Shown one piece after another: positions 11,223 to 24,481 of a DNA stretch of 64,000 nt (position 1 is its first letter; every line of letters begins with the position of its first letter). A program made the position numbers and the translations under genes. Source of the DNA: Setomelanomma holmii (lineage: Eukaryota > Ascomycota > Dothideomycetes > Pleosporales > Phaeosphaeriaceae); assembly GCA_010015745.1 (NCBI GenBank), contig ML978204.1:124001-188000 (forward strand), written 5' to 3'. The notes below the pieces were generated by a model. That model was given only the letters and a program-made list of their open reading frames with translations, had not been told where the DNA came from and made no database searches.

Positions 11223-12620
11223 TCAGTCTGTGCATTTTTGTAGCAAAACGCGTTGGTGGCGCCATACCAAACTCATCGCTTTCGGAACACGCATCTCCCC
11301 TCCAATGCGCCAAAGAACAGCCTGAATCTTCTGCCGCTGAGCAGCATCAATACCCCAGGCTACGGACGCCGCGAAACAACACCACATCATGCAAAGTGCC
11401 TCGGTCATGGTCATGCCACAGGGTCTTGAGCTTTTACCATTATCGTCACGACTCTGTTTAGCCGGGAAATGGTGCGCAGAATCAGCATATATACCATCGA
11501 CCGCATCTTGAATGGTGCGAGATAGTTTCTCGCATTCTCGCGTTGCGCGATACGGCTGCTTCGATTCGAGGAAGATGCCGCTTTCGCTCAAGAGGCTTGC
11601 TGTGACGATCATGATTGCTCGGTACTCATTCAAATTGGGATTATTAGAGTCGCATGCCGACGTCGGAAGCATGGAAGGGATGAGAAGAATGTCTCGATGG
11701 ATTTGCGTCAACGACGTTCGTAACTTTTGTATGTCGAGTTTTCTGGGTGTGTTCAGTTTCCTCATTTCAGACGTGAGGTTCTTGAGGCGCAGCTTCGCAA
11801 TGTCCATAAGCAGTAAAGCCGTCCCTGGTCCGTCGAACGTGAGCTGGTCTGGCAACAAGTGGACATCGTTTCCGCGCTCGAGGAATTCCACAGCGTGTGA
11901 AAGTATGGACGTATCAGCGACGCTTTCGGTCGGCCCTTGTGAGCGAAGCAATGCGAGAAACCCGTCTAGGTGCACTATCCAGGTCTCATCTTCGGCATCT
12001 AGGTTGACCATCATCTGAGTTGCTCAGTTAGATTTCGAGCAGCAGGGTCATGTTTGGGAACACACCTCGTACATAGCGAACATCCATGCCGATCTGGCTG
12101 AGTTTGGTGAACCATCGGGCGATGTTATTGCAAAACTTAGATTGCGCATCGCGAGCTGGTATTGTTTCTGCCTGTCGCGATGCGCTTCGACAGTATGTGC
12201 TGTTTCATGTAGGTCCCGGAAGCTTGCCTCCAAGATTGCGATCGTAGGAAGTATCGCATGGTCTGTGCCGTCCGCTTCTGCTGATCGGGTGGGCTGAAGC
12301 ACATTGGCGATGAGGGTATGGTTTCGGCCTTCGCATGAGGAGCATCTCGGCCCGGTAAGACAATTGGCAGCTGAACTTACTAATCCACGTGGAGCTATAC
12401 TCTTATATTCTTCTTGAGAGTCCATTAAGTATAATGCTTCAGGTTTGATTCGCAACTGCGTATTGCGGCTATGCGGCTGAATTGCTTTCGAATGATTATA
12501 TCCTAGGCAAGCTCTTTTTGCGGACGTACACTTAGCACAAGTCGGTCGCAATCCATCGCATTTGATCCGCCTCTTCTTGCAGGTTCCACAACCTTTGCTT
12601 CGATGACCTGGATTCACCAT
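11223..12620 (-). CDS. Zn2Cys6 transcription factor (spliced)
   Basis: Two exons on the minus strand, 12620-12066 and 12014-11223, intron 12065-12015 (51 bp, GTGTGT...CAG, phase 0), giving 448 residues. The zinc cluster is at Cys 11, 14, 21, 28, 31 and 38 with KKRRIK between, the standard C6 spacing. The C-terminal part is helical with many hydrophobic stretches, as in fungal-specific regulatory domains. It should bind DNA in the nucleus. It is transcribed toward the amidohydrolase and away from the glutathione transferase, with about 400 bp to the latter's ATG, so it could share a divergent promoter with the transferase. Target genes are unknown. Confidence 0.8.
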
Positions 12621-13015
12621 CTTCTCAAGCTTGCGCTTACAAGCACACTGAAGGTGGCAATCAGCATTGTCGGTGACGTGTGGTCCGGGTATTCCGCTTC
12701 AAGATCCGTGCGCATCGAGCCATGCATTTTTGTCCGTCTTCATGATGAAGTGGTTGGTGAGTCGATCCTATGTAAGACGAAGTGGAAGAAAACGCTAGTA
12801 ATCTCGCAACGCTAACCGATCCTCGGGCGTTAATTGGCTGATCAGCTCCAGGACGATCATCTCGAAACACCATTCTGCACCGCTCTGGGAGCCCTACATA
12901 TCTTGCATCCTGGTCTTCCACAAATATAAAATATAACAGGAATTGTGCATCCTCATCGTTATAGCGATTTAATCTCTTTCTTCTTTTCGAAAAATCACCT
13001 CCACACCACATCAGT
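12621..13015. promoter_or_regulatory. Divergent promoter, Zn2Cys6 factor and GST
   Basis: Roughly 395 bp separate the ATGs of a minus-strand C6 factor and a plus-strand glutathione transferase. No other gene-like frame is convincing. AT-rich stretches such as AAATATAAAATATAA near 12925 could serve the transferase promoter. Confidence 0.4.
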
Positions 13016-13805
13016 ATGTCCGTCGCGCCTATCGACGTCTGGGCCCATTGGGGAGCACCCAACCCCTGGAAAGTCTGCATGGTCCTCGAGGTCCTCGAGG
13101 TTCCCTATAATCTGCACTTCTTGGAGTTCTCCGAGGTCAAGCAAGACTCATACCTTGCTCTGACTCCCAATGGCCGTTTACCAACCATAAAGGATCCCAA
13201 TACGGGCTTGACCCTCTGGGAGGTACGCTGAGGAACCATGCAACAGTCCCACTGCCCGAGTTACTCACCTTCCCTGTAGTCCGGTGCCATCATCCAGTAC
13301 CTTGTCGATCTTTACGACACGAGCGGAAAGATATCCTACAGCACACTGCAGGGACGATATCAGACGCAACAATGGCTCGCTTTTCAGATATCCGGTAACA
13401 TAATCCCATCTCTCCTGGTGTTTGCAAAGTCTAACGGCAGCTTCAGGGCAAGGTCCATACTACGGCCAGGCAACCTGGTTTGCCCGTTTCCATCCCGATA
13501 AGCTCCCTTCTGCAACCGAACGTTACGTAAACGAGGTAATCCGTGTCATCGGGGTCCTCGATCTGGGTCTCGAAAGAAACGGTACCGGCTGGGTCGTTGG
13601 CGAAAAATGCACCTACGCTGATTTGTCCTTTCGTACCTGGGCTTCGGTTGGCGAGGGCTTGTTGCGGGAGCTGGGCAAATTTGAGGGGATCACGGAGAAG
13701 TATCCGAAGTATACTGAGTGGCTGAAGAAAATGGATGAGATAGATGGTGTGAAGAAGGTACAAGCACTCATGGCGAAGGGGAGGGCGGAGCATGGTCTCA
13801 AGTGA
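13016..13805 (+). CDS. Glutathione S-transferase, Ure2p/GTT-like
   Basis: Exons 13016-13222, 13280-13394 and 13447-13805 (introns 57 and 52 bp), giving 226 residues, the usual GST length. The N-terminal thioredoxin-like domain shows WGAPNPWKVCMVLEVLEVPY, then NGRLPTIKDP with the cis-proline, and ESGAIIQYLVDLYD, the classic Glu-Ser glutathione contact. Splicing is required to make the ESG motif. The C-terminal all-alpha domain contains the conserved YADLSF segment. It should conjugate glutathione to electrophiles or reduce peroxides in the cytosol. Closest by eye to fungal Ure2-like GSTs. The neighbouring C6 factor could be its regulator, as a guess. Confidence 0.85.
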
Positions 13806-14342
13806 GACTTCTCGTGCCTTAAGTGGAAGAATCCACTTAAGGGAAAGTCAAAGGACGTTAGAAGAAGACAACGAATAACACATGATATGAAAATGCAAGA
13901 AACTGGTTCATAGCAGGTGTATCAAGAAGACGGTATTTCATGCATGAAATGCCTGCACATATCATGGTGGCCGTCGTGCTTCGAATTTCTCGTGATAAGG
14001 GATACTGAGAGAGGTAAATATGACGACCAATGTCCCCAATGAAACCTTGAATGGTTGTTGAATGTGGTTGTCGTGTAAAGTGTTTGGATGCCGTGCCCCA
14101 GCTGTGGAGACTCAAACACAAGGTTGGTGGTCAGTGCACGTCGGTGATGCTTGGCGGGCAGGCGCGTCGCGCAGCGCGTCGTGGGCCAAGTGCCTGTCGC
14201 AAACTAACACCCACGCTCACCACCGCCGCCCCACCATGACTTGAGCCTTGCGCACGCGATTGCAATACCACCCCAATCGCGACGACGAGTACACCAGTAC
14301 GCCCAGATCTTGTGTGTGTCAAAGGCGCGATCGACCACCGCC
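13806..14342. other. Intergenic before SMC3
   Basis: About 540 bp containing the GST 3' flank and SMC3 promoter. A near-palindromic GCGTCGCGCAGCGCGTCG lies at about 14163. No gene is supported. Confidence 0.45.
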
Positions 14343-17300
14343 ATGGGTTACGTTAAGCATCTCACTATCCAGGGCTTCAAGAGGTAAGTAGCGCGGGACA
14401 TATCAGTCCTCCTTCGTTAATTGACCTTTTCTTCAGCTACAAGGATCAGACGCAAATTGAGCCGTTCTCGCCGAAATGCAATGTCATCGTCGGTCGCAAT
14501 GGCTCGGGCAAGAGCAACTTCTTCTCCGCCTTGCGCTTCGTCCTGGGCGACGACTACCATAACATCAAGAGAGAGGAGCGTCAGGCACTCCTTCACGAAG
14601 GCTCGGGCTCAGCGGTTATGTCAGCATATGTAGAGGTGTGCTTTGATAACACAGAGGACCGCTTCCAGACCGGCAAGCCAGAATTCTACCTACGACGAAC
14701 GATTGGCGCGAAGAAGGATGAATATTCTGTCAATCGCAAGAACGCCACCAAGGCAGAAGTCATGCAGATACTCGAGTCGGCTGGCTTTTCGCGATCGAAC
14801 CCATACTACATCGTGCCACAAGGCCGTGTCACCGCGCTCACAAACATGAAGGACTCTGAGCGGCTGAAGCTACTAAAGGAAATCTCCGGCTCCAACGTAT
14901 ACGAGACTCGACGTGCGGACAGTCTGAAGCTCCTCAGCGAAACGGACAGTAAGTGCAGCACCATCGACACTGTGGTTGCGACAATCAACGAGCGCTTGGA
15001 CGAGCTAGAGGGCGAGAAGGAGGAGCTAGAAGCGTGGAGCAATAACGACAAGGTGCGAAGGTCGCTCATGTACACCATGAAGTCGCGCGAAGAGGCGGAC
15101 CTGCAGGAACGCATCGACAACATCGGTTTGCTAGAGAATCAGGGTCGCGAGATGCGGGAGAACAACGAGGCTGTCTTCGTGCAGAACGAGTCGGACATTG
15201 CGCAGATCGAGACGGACATCAATAAGCGGCGTGGCGACTTGGACATTCTGCACGAGGATCGGGTGCAATACGAGAACGACCGCAAGTCAGCGACACTGGA
15301 GAAGGCAAAGATTGAGCTTGAGCTCAAGTCATTGCAAGACGGCCAATCCAGCGCTCAGCAGGCGAAGCGCTCGCGGGACACACAGATCAAGTCCATTCAA
15401 CAGCAAATCCGCACACGCGAGGCCGAGCTCAAGCGATTGCTGCCTCAATACACTGCGAAACAGGAAGAAGAGGAAGCCGTGAGGTCACAGCTGCTCGAGG
15501 CGGAAGGCCAAAGGAAGCGTCTCGAAGAGAAGCAGGGTCGAACTGCATTCTACAACAATAAGCGTCAACGTGACGATGCATTGCGTACACAAGTTGAGGA
15601 GGCCAATGGCGACCTGAGTCGCAGGAAGGCTGTGCTGATGCAAACAAACGAGGAGATCGTGGAGCTTCAGAGCGAGATCGAGCGTCTCGAGACAGAGATT
15701 GCCGAGCTCCGATCGACCATCGAGAGTGAAGGCGACGCCGGTGTCAGTCTTGCTGCGAAGGTGGAGAAGGCGAAGGATGCACAAAGGGCGCTATATGACG
15801 AGCAGACCATCCTGATGCGAGAAACAAATCGAGTCAACTCACAGTTCACAAACACACAGGACGAGCTGCGCAAAGCCGACACCGTCTTCTCTCGACTACT
15901 CGATCACGGCACCAGTCGTGGTCTTGAGTCTCTTCGGCGTTACCAGAAGGACGGCGCGATACCAGGCGTCCATGGCACCATTGCCGACTTGATCGTAGTT
16001 CCCGAAGTCTACAGATCCGTCACCGAGAATGCCGCTGAGGGCTCATTGTTCAATGTGGTCGTCGACAATGATGAGGTTTCTAGCAAGCTCATCGACAGAC
16101 TGATCAAAGACAAAGGTGGACGCCTCACGTTTATCCCGCTCAATCGTGTTCACACTCCGGATCTGAACCTGCCAACAAAAGGCGACATGCAACCTCTGCT
16201 CCCTAAATTGGGCTACGACGCGCGCTATGCGGCAGCTTTCAAGCACGTATTTGCAAAGATTGTTGTCTGTCCGACACTCGACGCGTGCAAGAGCAATGCG
16301 AAGCAATACAACGTCCGAGCGTACACACCAGATGGTGACAACGCTTCCCGTAAAGGTCAATATCGAGGAGGCTTTCACGATCCGAACAAGTCTAAAATCA
16401 ATGCATACCTCAAGGTCGTCGAATGCCGTACACGGGCCGAAGAGCTCCAACAGCGCAAGAACGAACTTGCAGCAGAGTATAATGAGAAGCGACAGCAGCT
16501 CACTGCGGCGCAGAGCGAAGTGCGAAGACGTGAGCACGAGAGGAACAGGGGTGAAACCAGTTATGGGCCAATGCGAGAAGAACTTCGAGTCAAGCAGAAG
16601 GCGCTACAAGACAGCCGAGACCTGCTGACACGCAAGCAAAGAGCAGTGGCAGATCTCCAGTCGAAGATCAACCAGCTGGGTGCACAGCATAGCGATTGGG
16701 AGGCAGAGATTGCTTCTGACTTCAAGAAAGCCTTGTCGAGAGACGAAGAGCAGATGCTCGTGACACTGACGAGTACTGTCCAGGACTTGAGGCGTCAGAA
16801 TGCTCGTATCAAGGAGGAACGGACAGCACTCGAAACACAGAAGGTGGAGGCTGAGCTTGACTTGAACGAGAACCTCCAGCCCGAGCTCGACAGCTTGTTA
16901 GCACAGCAGAGCGGTGTGGGCGGGTCCACGAGCCAGTCCACGAGGTTACGGAACTTTGAACGCGCGCTTGAAACGGCTAATCGAAGCATTACGGATGTGG
17001 ACCAGCAAATCCAAGAAACAGACGAGCAAATTGAGCAGATTCAATCACAGCTCAGCGAACTCGAGCAGTCAAGCGCCGAAAAGGAGGCCAGCAACCGGCA
17101 ACTTGCGAAGGCTATGGAGAAACAGGAGCAACAAATGGCGAGGAAAGACACAGACCGGAGCAGATTCACAGACCAACTGGCAGATGTCAAGCGAGAGATC
17201 CGCAATCTCGGAACTCTGCCGGAAGATGTCGACCGCAAGTATTCTCGATGGGATGCCACCAAGGTATGTACATGATTGTTCAATTCGCGAAAACAATCTT

Positions 17301-18096
17301 TAACAGCATACAGGTTGCCAAAGAGCTCACCAAGGTCACGTCCGCACAGAAGCAGTTCGCGCACGTCAACAAGAAAGCCTTCGAGCAGTACGAGAACTTC
17401 ACACGCCAGCGCAAGACGCTCACCGACCGCCGCGCCGAGCTCGACAGCTCGCGAAAGTCTATTGAGAACCTCATCGACGTGCTCGACCAGCGCAAAGACG
17501 AAGCCATCGCCCGCACCTTCCGACAAGTTGCCCAAGCCTTTAAGGAAGTCTTTCAGCAACTTGTGCCAATCGGTCAAGGCCGCCTCATCATCAACCGGCG
17601 CTCAGACGCCGACGTGCGAGGCCGCGCGGACGATGACGAGAGCGGCAGTGATAACGAGGAAGAAACACAAGCCAAAAAGGGCAGCAAAGTTGCAGAATAC
17701 ACGGGCGTATCCATCGCCGTATCATTCAACTCCAAACACGACGAACAGCAACGCATCTCCCAACTCTCAGGCGGTCAAAAATCGCTTTGCGCACTCGCAC
17801 TCATTTTCGCGATCCAGAAATGCGATCCAGCGCCCTTCTACCTCTTTGACGAAATCGACGCAAACCTCGACGCACAATACCGCACTGCTGTCGCCGAGAT
17901 GTTGAAGAAATTAAGTGGTCAGGGCGGACGCGCGGGTGATGGCGGCGGACAATTCATTTGCACAACGTTCAGGCCTGAGATGGTGCTCGTCGCAGACCGA
18001 TGTTATGGGGTGAGTTACTCGAATAAGACGAGTAGTATTGATGTTGTGGAGAGGGAGGATGCACTGGATTTTGTGGAGGGGATGCAGAAGGCTTAG
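14343..18096 (+). CDS. SMC3: Cohesin subunit SMC3
   Basis: Exons 14343-14383, 14437-17263 and 17314-18096 (introns 53 and 50 bp), giving 1216 residues, the expected size. The N-terminal ATPase half has MGYVKHLTIQGFKSYKDQT and Walker A GRNGSGKS at 33-40. Long coiled coils flank a hinge at about 520-660 (GVHGTIADLI onward). The C-terminal half has the ABC signature LSGGQKSLCALALIF near 1107 and Walker B YLFDEIDANLD near 1132. SMC3 pairs with SMC1 and the kleisin to form the cohesin ring that holds sister chromatids together in the nucleus. The acidic stretch around 1065-1075 (DDDESGSDNEEE) lies in the C-terminal head. No lesion is seen. Confidence 0.97.
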
Positions 18097-21000
18097 ACTG
18101 GGTCAAAGCAGGGTCTACTACGGCATGAGTTGCCATGCTGGTTCATTTCACGAGTATGAGGGAAGGCGTTTGTCGTGTAGACCTTGGTCGGTTTATGCTA
18201 GCGGGGCGATGCAATGCGATTCTCGTTCGAATCCTGCTCGCGAGCAATCATGCTCATGTTGCGATCGTGCAGAGAAGCGTCTCGAAGAGTCACAATACGT
18301 TGTCGCTGGTGAGATGGTATACTAGATGAGTTTCCTGATTGAAACCAGGAGATACTTGACTTGTTGTATCTCGTCAGCATCTCCTCGACCAGTGAAGCAG
18401 GTCCATGAACGATCATATCAAAGCTGATCAACATATACCCCATTCCACTCCCTTCGGTCAGACTCTCTGTGCCCAGCACCAGCACCTTTCGCCCTCCCAA
18501 TCCCAAACTCCAACGTCCCACTTACACTGGCCCCTCGCCTTATACTTCACCAGCCCTTCCCATCTCCCATCCCACACTCGCACCCCATGCTGCCGAAAAA
18601 ATCCGTCCATCGCCTTTCACTCCATCTTGCGCCCGTGCACGCCAAGCCTCGTCTTCTTCGCAACACAACGCCTCCTGCCCGACACAAGCACTCGTCCAGA
18701 GCGGTCTTTGGATCTACAGTTATCAACACCGCATTGCGTACCTGCCTTATGAGGAGATGTTGAGGTGAGTATGGAGGGACGTGTGTGCGACATGGAGGTG
18801 GATGTGGTCGGCTTGAAGGATGATGGGTTCTAGGCTGGGCTTTAATAATGCGATGTGGTACGCATGTGATTTGAGCTGAGATTGGGATAAGACGATGGAG
18901 ACACGACTCGTACACCGGAGAGGCTGCCCGGTCGAATGACCCAGTGAATGGAGAGTGTTGATTGTCATGTGTACAAATTCGAGACAGTCCAAATGGCTTC
19001 TTCGAGTGTTTGACGGGAACGTCCAGACTGCTCCGCTTGTGCGTGGAATGCTCATTCAGGTTTCTCGTACACAAGCTGTGTAAGTGAGGCACTTGATCCT
19101 AGTCAATCGACTGCTGTCTAGCATAAATTGTTTGCTCGGACCAAGACGGCGCGTTGTTCCTCAAGTGACGGACTATCCATGTACTGATACAAACGTGTCT
19201 GGTCCAATTCGTGATCAACGATGCGTCGAGTGTTCAAGCGGAGAAGCTGTACGTTTCCTCGAATCATGTTTGCGCCCCTACCGTGTGCGGGAGGTGACTG
19301 GCTTTCGTCTACATCTTTGCGATTTAGATTGATTTGAATGTTCCATCGAGACATCTGAGATGTTGCTACACCGCAATCTGTGGACTTGACGCGGCTCGTC
19401 GTGTCTCCTTAGATATGAAACCTCCCAATGCAGTTTCGAAAGTTGTGGCGAGGTTCGTGGAAACATCGCCCAGTCCAATCAGATCGAAGCAGCGCAAAGC
19501 GAGGGTGGGAATCTAGACGCAACTGCAAACATGCATGTTGGAAATGGCATAACGGTGATTCCTGCGTGTACAAACTCTACATCCAAGGTTAAGCTAGAGT
19601 CCCTATCAGCTGTCGGCAGTTGTTGCCACCTCAGGAGTTGAATTGGGACATTGTTTCCTGAGGCGAGTTGCCCGGTCGGGGGAATTGATGTATGCCGAAC
19701 GTTCACCGTTGCGCAGCCGCAGATCGACAGCCTGAGGCAGATCGCCAATGTGAGGATAATTCTTACATTGGCAACCCATCTTTGAGCTGCGGAAAAGAAT
19801 CACAGCGGGAGCTTAGACCGAGTTGACATCTGATGAAGCTCGGAGCCACACTGTCATGGTCAGTCACGCAAACAGCCAGACTTGAAGTCGACAAACAGGC
19901 CCTACCCGTCACACGGTTCCTGGCTCCGCGAAGCGATTGGTTTGGCGACCTTCACCGAGAAACCAATCGCCACTCAATGCCCTGCAGGACATACAGGGGG
20001 AATGTAATCTTCTGATCCAAACCTGCTTAATGCAGGATGATGATGGTGGTGGGAAGCGAGTAGGGATGGGGAAGCCTGAATGCACGGTTGCTCATGGAAT
20101 TTGATATCAAGGAACATGGGATTTTGGGCAATCTCCCATGGCGTGTCGGGCGCGTTTCCCATGTGTGGGATGATGCAATTCCGCGAGTGGCGAGCATTGA
20201 GCAAGTACGTAACGGATCTAGGATCTGCGTATCCGGTGGGGTGGAGAGAGCGCCTTACCGCGATGGAGTTGTGTGCTGTGTTGGGCTGCTGGCTCGCGTA
20301 GAGTTGGTGAAAATTTTGACGTTTCTGGAGGACGATCAGCAGTGAACTGAGACGAAACGGACGCTTTGATGGCCTCATTTCCATACTCAGTCGTGACTGA
20401 AAGACTCGGAGTACAAGGCCGCAAGAGATCGATGTGAGACGATATGTTCCGCCAACAGAAAGTCGCCCGGGTTCGTCGCCACGTTTTCATCGTCTCACAC
20501 TACCGGCTCAGGCACAGACGGGCAACGGGTGGCCAGTGCCCATAGACAAAGCTTCAACTGCCCTAGGTCGTCTGTGCAGAACCATGAGAGTACTTCGCGG
20601 CATGTACTAATTATGAACTGCGTCATAACCATAGTGCATATTGAACTGCAGCCACGAGAGACCTCAGAGCTTTGTTCAGCCGTGGCTGTTAGCATAGCGA
20701 GGATAAGGCACAATTGCGAACGGAGCTTGTTCTGCGCGTGTGAGCCTGGATGGGCCGGCGCATGAGTAGCTCACCTTGAGACCACAGGCGGCGCAACAGC
20801 CACTCACAAGAGCATGGCAGGCGCCCAGTATATCGCTCACGCCGCTATGCAGCGGTGCTGCGCAAATTTGACCGCCAGTGGGAAGTCTTCGGTCAGTCTC
20901 GCATGCTTGTCTGCACATCGATTGGGTGAGACGAATGCGTCAAATCTTCCCAGCAATTCGTCGCTTCAATGTAGAGCTAAGTATGCTTTGGCTGGCTAGA

Positions 21001-22054
21001 GCGTACCTCGCATCAAGGAAAGTGTGGTTTAGCAGTGGTCAGTGTCACGTGCACATGATAGAGGTTCCGCGGAGGGCATCCCTGTCAGGGCCCGTAGCGA
21101 GGCAGGAGATCGACAGCGTCGTAACTTCCGTCTGAACGGCACAGCGACCGTGGAAGATGCCGATGCGGCGAACTTATGAAGCCGTGATGTCGATGATAAC
21201 CTAGGTGAAGCGAGTTGGAATTTGAGGAGCTTCTGATCATTCGATGCTGCTGATGACAGCTCGCACATATGCGAAAGGAAGTGCTTGCCGATGTGGGACG
21301 GAAACGGACCGCGGTACCATCTGGAAACGCCCAAGCGGCAGGCCCAATGCGTTCCTTCCTTAGCCGTCGGCGCTAGTGTGTAAACCGCCACAATCGCACT
21401 GCGAGGGAGAACAGCACCTGCTTGGTAATGTGCCTTCAGCGTGCCTTGAAGGAGCGACCCACCCCAGCATCCGGCGGTGATGAACCCTGAGGGTACCACT
21501 CCTTGCTTCGGCTGCAACCAACGTGGTTGTCAGCGACAAGAGTTACAGCTCACGTTAAGAGATCGAAATGTAGAACCTGTTTACCTTCTCCAAGGGCCCG
21601 GTGCAGTCGCGGCCTAGCCGCATCTGACTAGCGGCCTTGACTGGCAAGAACGATGCCCGCGCAATCAACGATCTGAAGGTAGCCGGTGACATCACTAGAC
21701 CAATCAGCGCGCCCCACTAGCCGGAGACAACAAGCGCGTTTTGATGGAATTCTGAGTTCTGCATCCGAATGCCCCATTGTCTGATAAATGCCATCGTGTC
21801 CGTCATGCTAGCCTACCCAGCTGTGTCCATTTAATTCCTCGGCCCCTGCGCGACTTGTTCACTCCCTTTGCCTCAATACTCGCGCTTTTTGACCGAAACG
21901 TCTTACTGTCACCCTACACATGCTCGGTGGTCTTATCCGCGTCGTCACCCATACAGCTGCCTTTTAAGGCAGAACCTCACAACAAACACTTCCACCACAT
22001 CTCGACTCCCACCTTTCCACTCTTCTCTACAACTAGTACCGCAATCACTGGTAC
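18097..22054. other. Long gene-poor interval
   Basis: Almost 4 kb without a convincing gene. A strand-asymmetric CT-rich stretch lies near 18440-18700. Open frames up to 181 codons exist (for example 18547-19092 minus) but lack domains and lie in biased sequence. The last 300 bp before 22055 are C/T-rich and probably form the promoter and leader of the bZIP gene. Confidence 0.45.
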
Positions 22055-23098
22055 ATGACCCCCTCACGTCCGATCACTTCATCCATTGCAACCACGGAAC
22101 CATTGCCCACCATGATGGAAGTCGAGACACCGCACCAATTCGACTGGGCGCACGATGCCTTTGTCGCTCTCAACGACCCAAACACTCATGCTGAAAAGTG
22201 GGCTGCAATGCACAACGCCGCCTTCGGCATCCCGCCTTCTGTTCTTACTCAGGCTAGTGTCGAACGATATGGCCAAGTCACCCCACCAGAGGAGCTCTCC
22301 CCAGTGGACCAACCCCGCGACACCCGAGAACGATCCATTCCTGTGGAGCAGCTGAGGAATGAGACGCTGTGGCCGCAACAGCAGACCCAGCATTCGCAGC
22401 AGTCCGATTCATCACACCAAAGCAGCCAGGAGCCGTCGTCAAAACGTCGCCGGACTAGCAGACAGACAACCACCAATCAGAGTCCAGCCAACGACAGCAC
22501 CCCGCCCCAGCACGACGCCAACCCGCAGCCACCCAAGCGCAAGCGGGGAAGGCCCAAATCGCAACCCCAGATGGTTGAGGCATTCACTGCTGATGGCTTC
22601 CCGTTCCAGGTCTCCTCCGCGCGTCAGTCTCACCTCGAGAAGAACCGTGTCGCTGCACACAAATGCCGGCAGCGCAAGAAGGAGTACATTAATGGATTGG
22701 AGGGTCGAGCACGAGAATTTTCGTCAAAAAACAAAGCCCTCAAGGAAAACGTAGCAATGCTACGAGAAGAGGTGCTGGGCCTCAAGAACGAGGTCCTACG
22801 GCACGCTGGCTGTGGTTTCTGGGCCGTAGATGAATACCTTGCACGATGCGCAGGCGATCTGCTTGGCATGGAGGCACCCATGCGCACCCCCGGGCCTCAG
22901 CACCCGAACCAACAGAACCCCGCGATGAACACGGAGCAGCTCATGGGCCAGCGGCATAACAGCACTGACTCAATACCCAGCCAATCCTCAGATGCGTCCA
23001 GTCCTGACCCCGAAGATGACTTCGGCGGCCTTGAGCTGCTCCGGGACTTTGACAACGACGACATGGACGAACTCGAAGCAGCCATGGAAATGAATTGA
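22055..23098 (+). CDS. bZIP transcription factor, ATF/CREB-like
   Basis: Single-exon frame of 347 residues. The basic region NRVAAHKCRQRKKEY follows RQSHLEK and leads into a leucine zipper (LEGRAREFSSKNKALKEN onward) ending in VLRHAGCGFWAVDEYL. This Asn-x-x-Ala-x-x-Cys-Arg pattern is that of ATF/CREB proteins, which bind CRE-like TGACGT sites in the nucleus and often act in stress and development. Upstream are a Gln/Ser-rich stretch and a KRKRGRPK basic patch that resembles an AT-hook or nuclear localisation signal. The C-terminus is acidic. An in-frame ATG at 22112 has a better context (CCACCATGATGG) and would give 328 residues, so the true start is uncertain. Confidence 0.85.
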   Translation: MTPSRPITSSIATTEPLPTMMEVETPHQFDWAHDAFVALNDPNTHAEKWAAMHNAAFGIPPSVLTQASVERYGQVTPPEELSPVDQPRDTRERSIPVEQLRNETLWPQQQTQHSQQSDSSHQSSQEPSSKRRRTSRQTTTNQSPANDSTPPQHDANPQPPKRKRGRPKSQPQMVEAFTADGFPFQVSSARQSHLEKNRVAAHKCRQRKKEYINGLEGRAREFSSKNKALKENVAMLREEVLGLKNEVLRHAGCGFWAVDEYLARCAGDLLGMEAPMRTPGPQHPNQQNPAMNTEQLMGQRHNSTDSIPSQSSDASSPDPEDDFGGLELLRDFDNDDMDELEAAMEMN

Positions 23099-24481
23099 AG
23101 GCTCCAGTTTTCTGTGCTCTCTTCTTTGCTGGCTGCACTTCACTTCTTCAAGCATTCTACGATACCCCGGGGCTTTGCCGTACATTTGAGCGAGAAAGAA
23201 AAAACTTACGATGTTTACTACTTTGTATTCTATGCGCGACTTGAATTGGTTGGAGACCAATTGCAGTGCTACTATTGATGATGGAAGGGCCTTGTAAGCC
23301 ACGGCGCCATTGGCGAATATGCAGTGTGGAGTACTGCGTATGATCAAGATACAATTACAAAAACAGAGGATCGAGCCTATGCAGTTCCTCCAGCAGATAG
23401 CACTAAGACATTCTTTCTGCAGCACTTGTGGTCCTCGATTGCTTCATTTCCACTGCTTCTCTCGCTTGCTTGTACCACTACCACTTTTTCCAACACTGCC
23501 CCAGCATCGATCACGACGTCGCAACAGACCACACTTCGCTTACATCAAACAGGCACAACCTCTTGATGGTTTCTACCAAAACATCTCCGCGCTTTGCGCT
23601 TTCGATACCAATGCGCAAACTGTATGTTTTCGCGAAGTCAAGCATTGCGTTCATGTTCCCCGCTCAACTACCCTCACAATCCTATTGAGCACGGCAACCA
23701 CGACCGCGATACAGCCTTGTTTTTCCACCGATTTCATACAGAGATCGACATGCCTCACCTCATCCCCGCGCCACGGAATCTTACACAAACGGTCGGCATT
23801 CCCCACATATGAACAGACCGGGACAAATTTCTCAGGAGATCTACAACGTCGACGGCTGCGCGGCATCGTCCTCGATGTTTGGCATCACATCAGCCCTAAG
23901 AGATGCCCGCTGCTTGCGATCTGCCTCAGCAGCCCCATCTATTCTCACGTCCCCGCGCAACTCCGACCCACTCATCCTGGGCGTACCCAGAATCGTGGAA
24001 CCACCAACTCGCCTCGCCTAAGCCATCACGACCCCAGTCCCACTCCGACCCTACACAGTTCGCCGTGGCGGTGAATTCCCACATTCCCACCCTACTTCAT
24101 TCCATCCCTATTCTCGCTTCTTCATGCAGAATCGCGGAATGCAAAGCTCGCGTACCATGACCAATGGCCCCACACAACGTCAATTCATGTGCTCTTCCTA
24201 CGGCAATTACCACAGGGAGAGGCACGCGCTTCACATATTCTTCTCAGATCCCACAATGTAGACTGCGGAGATGGCAATGGCCATGCTCGCGAAGTACTCG
24301 TCAAGAATAACGCTAGACTTTATACAACGGATTGCTACACCATACCTACCATACCTACTGTGGAACTCTACGTACATGTCTGCGTTAGAATGTAGGTGGT
24401 AACTTGAACCGACCGAACCCGAAGGCAACGAGTCTCAACGGCCGCGCGGCGGTCCTCGGAGACCTCGATATCGAGGTGCGT

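Noticed and set aside
14150..14190. GC-rich near-palindrome upstream of SMC3
   Set aside because: Short and imperfect; within the range expected for GC-rich promoter DNA.
18205..18245. GTTCGAATCC, a tRNA T-loop-like sequence
   Set aside because: The flanking five bases do not pair as a T-stem and no acceptor or anticodon arm can be drawn.
18469..18848. Possible spliced plus-strand gene (frame ending LPYEEMLR at a GTGAGT donor)
   Set aside because: The frame lies in CT-biased sequence, the candidate intron lacks a branch site and no domain is seen.
18547..19092. 181-codon minus-strand frame
   Set aside because: Composition follows the strand bias of the DNA (many H, P, R) and no domain is present.
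23310..24074. 254-codon plus-strand frame
   Set aside because: Overlapped by equally long frames in other phases, rich in H, S, T and P, with no domain; probably a composition artefact.
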